DNA of 14,395 bases from Deinococcus sp. (GTDB lineage: Bacteria; Deinococcota; Deinococci; Deinococcales; Deinococcaceae), in the NCBI GenBank assembly GCA_018260275.1, contig JAGLBK010000050.1, positions 1-14,395 of the forward strand, written 5' to 3'. The notes below the pieces were generated by a model. It saw only the letters and a program-made list of their open reading frames with translations, made no database searches and had not been told where the DNA came from. The translations under genes were made by a program, and so were the position numbers. Shown here in pieces: positions 8,618 to 14,395 of the stretch (position 1 is its first letter; every line of letters starts with the position of its first letter).

Positions 8618-9295
8618 ATGCAGAAGTTTCTTCCCCTCCTGACCCTGGCGGCCCTCGGTGGCATGGCCCAGGCCCAGACCCCCAATGCTCAGACTTTAAG
8701 CGCCCAGGACATCGTGAACAAGGTAGACGCCGCCCAGAAAGCCGCCCGTGACGTTTCGTTCCGGCTGAGTGGCACCGCCGCCTTCGAAAGCTCGAACCAG
8801 AAGATCGACCTGACGGTCAAGACCATTCCGGCGCAGAACGTGGCCCGCGTGCAGTTCGCCGCGCCCGACGCGCTGGCTGACAACATCATGGTGGCCGATA
8901 AAAACGAGGTCCGGCAGTACATGTTCCTGACCAATCAGATCACCGTGACGCCGACCAGCAAGGCGGCGAACAACGCGGGCATCGGCGGTCTGGATTTCAA
9001 TCAGCTGGGCAACACCAGCGCCATGCTCAGCAACTACACCGTCAAACTGCTGAGCACCACCGGCGCGGCGGGCAGCCGGGTCTTTCAACTCGAAGCCGCG
9101 CCCAAGAATGGCGGCACCGACCGTACTCGCGTCTGGATCACTGAGGCGGGCTGGCGGCCCAACCGGATTCAGCTGCTCGGGCAGGGCGGCAAAGTCATGG
9201 CCGACATGACCATCAGCGCCTACAAGACCAACGCGGGCCTGACGGCGGCGGCGCTGAAGATGCTGCCCAAAGACGCGCAGATCGTCCGGCAGTAA
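8618..9295 (+). CDS. Exported LolA-like outer-membrane lipoprotein-sorting family protein
   Basis: A 225-residue protein. Residues 1-19 (MQKFLPLLTLAALGGMAQA) are a classical signal peptide cut before Gln20. There is no lipobox cysteine, so the mature protein should be soluble in the periplasm. The rest is a repeating beta-strand pattern (VSFRLSGTAAF, KIDLTVKTIP, ARVQFAAPD, TRVWITEAGWRPNRIQLL, KVMADMTISAY) as in LolA/LolB half-barrels that bind lipid tails. The WITEAGWxPxRIQLL segment matches the part of LolA-like proteins that reads W..p.t.lP..i.l. It follows the RelA/SpoT-type gene after 95 bases but has its own promoter. Family assignment is fairly good by pattern; cargo is unknown. Confidence 0.75.
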   Translation: MQKFLPLLTLAALGGMAQAQTPNAQTLSAQDIVNKVDAAQKAARDVSFRLSGTAAFESSNQKIDLTVKTIPAQNVARVQFAAPDALADNIMVADKNEVRQYMFLTNQITVTPTSKAANNAGIGGLDFNQLGNTSAMLSNYTVKLLSTTGAAGSRVFQLEAAPKNGGTDRTRVWITEAGWRPNRIQLLGQGGKVMADMTISAYKTNAGLTAAALKMLPKDAQIVRQ

Positions 9296-9379
9296 GCAGT
9301 AGACAGTAATGCTGTGCTGTGAAAGCGGTGGAAGTGGGCAGGTGTCCGCCCAGGGGCAAAGCCGTCGTTAGCTATACAC

Positions 9380-9424
9380 CCCCGGCCCTACGGTCCACCC
9401 CCCCATAAAGAGGGGGTCGAGGGA
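9380..9424. repeat. C-run/G-run inverted repeat
   Basis: ACCCCC (from 9397) pairs with GGGGGT (9412-9417), flanked by further CCC and GGG runs. It is in the 302-base gap 9296-9597 between the LolA-like gene and argC, which otherwise holds the repeat at 9451-9497 and the argC -10 element, and no coding sequence I can support. Confidence 0.5.
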
Positions 9425-9450
9425 ATTCGTGTGCTGAACGATGATTTAAA

Positions 9451-9497
9451 CCTCTCCCCCCTTGCGGGGGAGATGTCCCGTAGGGACAGAGGGGGCA
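9451..9497. repeat. Double-hairpin intergenic palindromic repeat
   Basis: Two hairpins sit side by side. CTCCCCC (9454-9460) pairs with GGGGGAG (9466-9472) around CTTGC, and TGTCCC (9474-9479) pairs with GGGACA (9483-9488) around GTA, followed by GAGGGGGC. Paired small palindromes of this kind are typical of dispersed REP-like or small non-coding repeats. No T-run follows, so a terminator role is doubtful. Confidence 0.65.
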
Positions 9498-9584
9498 ATC
9501 AGGGCAGTGAAGCCCTTGCGTCCAAGACTTTGCGGTTGCTCTGGATGTCCACCCACCGCTTTTTCGTTGCGGCGGCAAATTGGT

Positions 9585-9590
9585 TAGACT
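9585..9590 (+). promoter_or_regulatory. -10 element for leaderless argC/lysY transcript
   Basis: TAGACT ends 7 bases before the ATG at 9598. It supports this start over an in-frame ATG at 9580, which would lie before the -10 element. Confidence 0.6.
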
Positions 9591-9597
9591 CGGGGGT

Positions 9598-10647
9598 ATG
9601 ACTGCATCCGAGAAGAAAACCGTCGCCATCGTGGGCGGCAGCGGCTACGCGGGTGGCGAGTTCCTGCGCCTGGCGCTGGGCCACCCTAACCTCGAAGTGA
9701 CCCAGGTCACCAGCGAGCGCAATGCCAACACGCCCGTGAGTCTGGTTCACCCCAACCTGCGCGGGCGCACCAACCTCAAGTTCCGCAAGGCCGCCGACCT
9801 CGACAGCGCCGATATCGTGGTGCTGGCGCTGCCGCATAACTCCGCCGCCAAGCGCATTGCCGAATTCGAGGCCAGGGGGCAGACCATCGTGGACCTCAGC
9901 GCCGACTTCCGCCTCAAAGACCCCGAGGTCTACCGGGCGGTCTACGGTGAGGACCACCCCGCCCCCGAAAAGCTGAAGGAGTGGGTCTACGGCAACCCCG
10001 AGCTGCACCGCGAGGACCTCCGGGGCGCGACCCGCATCGCCTGCGCGGGCTGCTTCGCGACCTCGGTGATTCTGGCGCTGTACCCCATGATCAAACTGGG
10101 CGTGCTGCTGCCCAAAGACGTGATCGCCACCGGGCTGGTCGGCAGCAGCGCCGCCGGAGCGAGTGCCAGCGAGTCCTCGCACCACCCCGAACGGGCGGGC
10201 AGCCTGCGCGTGTACAAGCCGGTCGGCCACCGCCACACCGCAGAGGCCAAGCAGGAACTCCCCGGCAATTTCCCGATTCACCTGACCGCCATTTCCACGC
10301 CCCGCGTGCGCGGCATCCTGACCACCGTGCAGGCCTGGATTCCTGACGGCTGGAGCGACAAGGACGTCTGGAGCGCCTACCGGGAAGTGTACGGCCAGGA
10401 GCCGTTTATCCGTATCGTCAAGGTCGCCAAGGGCATTCACCGTTACCCCGACCCGATGCTGCTCGACGGCTCGAACTTCTGCGACATCGGCTTCGAGATG
10501 GACCCCGACACGGGCCGCGTGGTGCTGATGAGCGCCATCGACAATCTGGTGAAGGGCACCGCCGGGCACGCCATTCAGTCGCTGAATATCGCCAACGGCT
10601 GGGAGGAGACGGCGGGGCTGGAATTTACCGGACTGCACCCGGCGTAA
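9598..10647 (+). CDS. argC: ArgC/LysY family acyl-phosphate reductase (N-acetyl-glutamyl-phosphate or LysW-aminoadipyl-phosphate reductase)
   Basis: A 349-residue NADPH-dependent reductase that turns an acyl phosphate into a semialdehyde in arginine synthesis, or in the LysW-carried lysine route. The nucleotide-binding start is IVGGSGYAGGEF (11-22). Cys152 of CAGCFATS is the catalytic cysteine and GHRHTAE (210-216) holds the catalytic histidine. From memory, the whole protein is closer to Thermus LysY than to proteobacterial ArgC: shared stretches include HPNLRGRTNLKF, LSADFRLKDPE, SSHHPERAGS, GHRHTAE and AIDNLVKGTAGHA. LysY is therefore a serious possibility, and one enzyme may serve both paths. 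No other arginine or lysine genes are adjacent. It converges with the small exported-protein gene, with 13 bases between stops. Confidence 0.92.
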   Translation: MTASEKKTVAIVGGSGYAGGEFLRLALGHPNLEVTQVTSERNANTPVSLVHPNLRGRTNLKFRKAADLDSADIVVLALPHNSAAKRIAEFEARGQTIVDLSADFRLKDPEVYRAVYGEDHPAPEKLKEWVYGNPELHREDLRGATRIACAGCFATSVILALYPMIKLGVLLPKDVIATGLVGSSAAGASASESSHHPERAGSLRVYKPVGHRHTAEAKQELPGNFPIHLTAISTPRVRGILTTVQAWIPDGWSDKDVWSAYREVYGQEPFIRIVKVAKGIHRYPDPMLLDGSNFCDIGFEMDPDTGRVVLMSAIDNLVKGTAGHAIQSLNIANGWEETAGLEFTGLHPA

Positions 10648-10660
10648 GTCTGGCAGTCCG

Positions 10661-11032
10661 TCAGTTCAGCAGGCAGACGAGCGAAACGGTCTTGCCGCCG
10701 ACCAGACCGTTATAGATGTACTGTTCCTGCTTGCCCTGCTGGGCGTGTTCCTCGAATTCGGTCGCCTGCATATTCTGCTTCAGCGCCCTGATGTTGGCCT
10801 GCGCCTGATACTTCAGCATCGCGCTCACCCCGTTCCTGAAAACGGTCGGGGTGCCGTTGGGCGCGGCGCTGTAGAGGGTAAACGCCTGGCAGGGTTTACC
10901 CGTGAAGGCCCTGGCCCGGTCGCTGTACAGCTTCTTCTGGTCTGCGCTCATCTGGTCGGGCAACAGATTCAGCCCCTGCCCCAGAGCAGTCGCGGCCAGG
11001 AATATGGCGGCGGTCAGTAAAACTCTGGTCAT
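10661..11032 (-). CDS. Small exported protein of unknown function
   Basis: A 123-residue protein I do not recognise. Residues 1-18 (MTRVLLTAAIFLAATALG) are a signal peptide with likely cleavage after ATALG or GQG. The mature part is about 105 residues, helical in the middle (SAMLKYQAQANIRALKQNMQATEFEEHAQQG), with two cysteines, Cys48 and Cys120, that could form a disulfide in the periplasm. A glycine-rich end (YIYNGLVGGKTVSLVCLLN) looks like a beta hairpin. TAAGGT 7 bases upstream of the ATG supports the start. Signal peptide, coding bias and promoter all suggest a real gene. Confidence 0.75.
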   Translation of the reverse strand: MTRVLLTAAIFLAATALGQGLNLLPDQMSADQKKLYSDRARAFTGKPCQAFTLYSAAPNGTPTVFRNGVSAMLKYQAQANIRALKQNMQATEFEEHAQQGKQEQYIYNGLVGGKTVSLVCLLN

Positions 11033-11039
11033 ACAGCAG

Positions 11040-11045
11040 ACCTTA
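11040..11045 (-). promoter_or_regulatory. -10 element for leaderless small exported protein transcript
   Basis: Read on the minus strand this is TAAGGT, 7 bases before the ATG at 11032. Confidence 0.5.
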
Positions 11046-11198
11046 AAGGCTGGGGCGGCTGTTTTCGAGCGTGGGCCGTTTGCCTTCGGTTAATTCTTGG
11101 AGTTTCTGTCAGAGGCGTTAACCATTTTCTGACTGCCTGCCCGCGCACTGTTCCCCGTCACTGGACGGCCCGGCGCTCGCCGCCCAGGGGTCATCTGC

Positions 11199-11204
11199 TA
11201 GCCT
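11199..11204 (+). promoter_or_regulatory. -10 element for leaderless pepF transcript
   Basis: TAGCCT ends 6 bases before the ATG at 11211; no Shine-Dalgarno sequence is present. The rest of the 178-base gap 11033-11210 shows no other feature I can support. Confidence 0.5.
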
Positions 11205-11210
11205 CGCAGC

Positions 11211-13028
<1,818 letters not shown>

Positions 13029-13062
13029 CCCCTGCCCGGAGCCGCCGCCAATTGTTCTAGAC

Positions 13063-13091
13063 GCCCCGCGCGGGTCAGAGGTCGGCGGGGC
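13063..13091. promoter_or_regulatory. Inverted repeat upstream of the aromatic leader -10 element
   Basis: GCCCCGC (13063-13069) and GCGGGGC (13085-13091) form a perfect 7-bp inverted repeat with a 15-base centre, ending directly at the TACACT -10 element. It could be an operator over the -35 region or a weak 3' hairpin for pepF; no T-run follows. Confidence 0.4.
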
Positions 13092-13097
13092 TACACT
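13092..13097 (+). promoter_or_regulatory. -10 element for the aromatic leader / DAHP synthase transcript
   Basis: TACACT ends 6 bases before the ATG of the leader peptide at 13104. The spacing matches the leaderless genes elsewhere in the window and implies an mRNA that starts at or very near the leader ATG. Confidence 0.6.
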
Positions 13098-13103
13098 CCG
13101 GTC

Positions 13104-13154
13104 ATGAATCGCAGCAGCGCGTTCTTTTATTGGTTCGGTCACTACCGGGCCTAG
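13104..13154 (+). CDS. Aromatic-amino-acid leader peptide (attenuator sensor)
   Basis: A 16-codon open frame, ATG to TAG, encoding MNRSSAFFYWFGHYRA. Residues 7-11 are Phe-Phe-Tyr-Trp-Phe and residue 14 is Tyr, so six of 16 residues are aromatic and all three aromatic amino acids are present. The TTT and TAT codons are notable in such GC-rich DNA. A terminator and the gene for the first enzyme of aromatic synthesis follow. This is the standard design of a ribosome-mediated attenuator: shortage of charged Phe, Tyr or Trp tRNA should stall the ribosome at codons 7-11. The last codons (CTACCGGGC, 13142-13150) double as one side of the antiterminator. There is no Shine-Dalgarno sequence, so translation probably begins on a 5'-terminal AUG. 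Confidence 0.85.
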   Translation: MNRSSAFFYWFGHYRA

Positions 13155-13190
13155 CGTCGCGTTGCACACGCCTCCAAGACCGCCCGGTAG
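13142..13190 (+). promoter_or_regulatory. Antiterminator of the DAHP synthase attenuator
   Basis: CTACCGGGC at 13142-13150, inside the leader reading frame, is perfectly complementary over 9 bases to GCCCGGTAG at 13182-13190. The second segment contains most of the 5' arm of the terminator, so the two structures exclude each other. A ribosome at the leader stop codon would cover the first segment and allow termination. A ribosome stalled at the early aromatic codons would leave it free and allow read-through. Confidence 0.8.
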
Positions 13191-13214
13191 CCCCAGAGCC
13201 ACCGGGCGGTTTTT
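13179..13214 (+). terminator. Attenuator (intrinsic) terminator before DAHP synthase
   Basis: ACCGCCCGGT (13179-13188) and ACCGGGCGGT (13201-13210) form a perfect 10-bp stem with a 12-base loop, followed by a run of T to 13214. It lies between the leader stop codon and the gene start, so it must be bypassed for expression. Confidence 0.92.
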
Positions 13215-13223
13215 CTCATTCTC

Positions 13224-13228
13224 AAGGA
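13224..13228 (+). promoter_or_regulatory. Ribosome binding site of DAHP synthase
   Basis: AAGGA is 8 bases before the ATG at 13237. It decides the start against an in-frame ATG at 13162 that would place the terminator inside the protein. It is the only clear Shine-Dalgarno sequence ahead of a gene in this window. Confidence 0.8.
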
Positions 13229-13236
13229 CGGAAATC

Positions 13237-14325
13237 ATGACTCACCCCGCACCCACCATCCAGGCAGGCCGCACCGAGAACCTCAACATCACCAGTTTCA
13301 CGCCGCTGATTACGCCGCGTGCCCTCAAGGAAAAGTATCCGCTGACCCCGCAGGCCGAAAAGACCGTGGTGGCCGGGCGCCAGGCCGCGCAGGACATCCT
13401 GCATGGGCGCGACGACCGCCTGCTAGTGGTGGTGGGGCCGTGCAGCGTTCACGACTACGCTCAGGCCATTGCCTACGCCCGCAAGCTGGCGCGGCTGCGT
13501 GAGGAAGTGGGGGACCGCCTGGAAGTGCAGATGCGCGTGTACGTCGATAAACCCCGCACCACGGTGGGCTGGCGCGGCTACCTGATGGACCCCGACATGA
13601 CCGGCGCCAACGACATCAACCGGGGCCTGGAACTGACCCGTAAGCTGATGCTGGAAGTCAGTGAGCTCGGCCTGCCGGTCGCCACCGAACTGCTCGACCC
13701 CTTCGCGCCGCAGTACCTGTTCGACGTGGTGGCGTGGTCGTGCCTGGGCGCCCGCACCACCGAGTCGCAGACCCACCGCGTCATGGCAAGCGCCGTGAGC
13801 GCCCCGATAGGCTTCAAGAACGGCACGGGCGGCGGCATCAAGCTGGCGGTGGACGCGATTGTAGCCGCCGCCAGCCCCCACGCCTTTTTTACGGTGGACG
13901 ACGACGGGCAGGCCTGCATCATGAACACGCGCGGCAACCCGGACGGGCACATCATCCTGCGCGGCGGGCGCGGCGGTCCCAACTACGCGCCGCAGTTCGT
14001 CAAGGAAGCCGCCGACTTGATGAAGGCAGCGGGCCTGACTCCGGCGGTCATGGTGGACTGTTCGCACGCCAACAGCGGCAGCGACCACACCCGCCAGAAC
14101 CTGGTGTGGCGCGACGTGATGCAGCAGCGCCGCAGCGGTCAGGCGGCCCTGCGCGGCGTGATGATCGAAAGTAACTTGCAGCCCGGCAAGCAGAGCATTC
14201 CCGCCGACCTGAGCGAATTGAAAGAAGGCGTCAGCGTGACCGACGCCTGCATCGGCTGGGACGAAACCGAAACGCTGCTGCGGGCCGCGCATGAGTCGCT
14301 GGGGCGCGAGGTCGTCGGAAGCTAA
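13237..14325 (+). CDS. aroG: 3-deoxy-7-phosphoheptulonate (DAHP) synthase, class I AroF/AroG type
   Basis: A 362-residue enzyme that condenses phosphoenolpyruvate with erythrose 4-phosphate, the first step of the shikimate pathway to Phe, Tyr and Trp. The metal ligands known from E. coli AroG are all present: Cys69 (GPCS), His277 (SHANS), Glu311 (IESNL) and Asp336 (TDACIGW). Substrate-binding motifs are KPRTTVGW (105-112), GARTTES (171-177) and FKNGT (193-197). Length is close to E. coli AroG (350). Which aromatic amino acid inhibits the enzyme cannot be read from the sequence. Transcription appears to be controlled by the attenuator and leader peptide just upstream, which links expression to charged aromatic tRNA. 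No other aromatic-pathway gene is in view. The symbol aroG stands for the family; aroF or aroH would be equally valid labels. Confidence 0.94.
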   Translation: MTHPAPTIQAGRTENLNITSFTPLITPRALKEKYPLTPQAEKTVVAGRQAAQDILHGRDDRLLVVVGPCSVHDYAQAIAYARKLARLREEVGDRLEVQMRVYVDKPRTTVGWRGYLMDPDMTGANDINRGLELTRKLMLEVSELGLPVATELLDPFAPQYLFDVVAWSCLGARTTESQTHRVMASAVSAPIGFKNGTGGGIKLAVDAIVAAASPHAFFTVDDDGQACIMNTRGNPDGHIILRGGRGGPNYAPQFVKEAADLMKAAGLTPAVMVDCSHANSGSDHTRQNLVWRDVMQQRRSGQAALRGVMIESNLQPGKQSIPADLSELKEGVSVTDACIGWDETETLLRAAHESLGREVVGS

Positions 14326-14340
14326 GGCACGTTCGCGCGA

Positions 14341-14366
14341 ATCCCGCCCAGTTCGCCAGGCGGGAT
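14341..14366 (+). terminator. Hairpin after DAHP synthase, possible terminator
   Basis: ATCCCGCC (14341-14348) and GGCGGGAT (14359-14366) form a perfect 8-bp stem with a 10-base loop, 15 bases after the stop codon. The following AGTTCATCT is only mildly T-rich, so the terminator call is tentative. Confidence 0.5.
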
Positions 14367-14395
14367 AGTTCATCTGGTTCAGTGCTGTGCCAGCG

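Noticed and set aside
9451..9497. Riboswitch or attenuator for argC
   Set aside because: argC has a -10 element immediately before its ATG, so these hairpins are probably not in its mRNA, and no leader frame is present.
9499..10638. A 379-codon minus-strand open frame opposite argC
   Set aside because: It mirrors argC codons; argC has an intact catalytic cysteine and histidine and strong similarity to known reductases.
13162..13236. An N-terminal extension of DAHP synthase from the ATG at 13162
   Set aside because: It would translate through the attenuator terminator and lacks a ribosome site, while AAGGA precedes the ATG at 13237.
13423..14373. A 316-codon minus-strand open frame opposite DAHP synthase
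   Set aside because: It is a shadow frame; DAHP synthase on the plus strand has every metal ligand and its own ribosome site.

Overview
The window looks like chromosomal DNA of a Deinococcus-type bacterium. Base composition is GC-rich, the proteins resemble Deinococcus-Thermus families, and most genes carry a TANNNT-like -10 element ending only 5-7 bases before the ATG with no Shine-Dalgarno sequence, which is the leaderless arrangement common in this phylum. I see no transposon, prophage or CRISPR array.

Layout, left to right. (1) 1-824, minus strand: the N-terminal 274 codons of coaBC (coenzyme A synthesis), running off the left edge. (2) 825-1023: an intergenic block with interleaved inverted repeats. 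(3) 1024-1674, minus: a conserved-looking hypothetical protein with a possible winged-helix C terminus. (4) 1840-3105, plus: a nitrilase-superfamily protein with a C-terminal membrane segment and serine where the catalytic cysteine should be. (5) 3102-3512: a tRNA operon Ser(UGA)-Ser(GCU)-Arg(ACG) with a consensus promoter and an intrinsic terminator. (6) 3714-5336, minus: a five-part fusion of TerD, zinc ribbon, TerB-like, PH-like and HNH nuclease regions. (7) 5391-7340, minus: an exported AMIN/Amidase_3 cell-wall amidase. (8) 7410-8522, plus: a stand-alone RelA/SpoT-type nucleotide pyrophosphotransferase. (9) 8618-9295, plus: a LolA-like exported protein. (10) 9296-9597: repeat-rich intergenic DNA. 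(11) 9598-10647, plus: an ArgC/LysY-type reductase. (12) 10661-11032, minus: a small exported protein. (13) 11211-13028, plus: an M3 oligoendopeptidase. (14) 13029-14325: a DAHP synthase gene preceded by an attenuator.

The standout is the region upstream of the DAHP synthase gene. A 16-codon open frame, MNRSSAFFYWFGHYRA, contains all three aromatic amino acids (six aromatic residues) and starts 6 bases after a -10-like TACACT. The end of this frame (13142-13150) is perfectly complementary to 13182-13190, the 5' side of a perfect 10-bp terminator hairpin (13179-13188 with 13201-13210, followed by T5). This gives a complete two-state, ribosome-controlled attenuator for the first step of aromatic amino acid synthesis, in which the sensor peptide itself appears to be translated from a leaderless mRNA. 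The DAHP synthase downstream is the only gene here with a clear Shine-Dalgarno sequence, as expected for a gene read from a long leader transcript.

The second point of interest is the TerD-to-HNH fusion, which packs a Ter-type stress or defence module into one polypeptide. The remaining genes are mostly housekeeping or cell-envelope functions, each apparently with its own promoter rather than in long operons.
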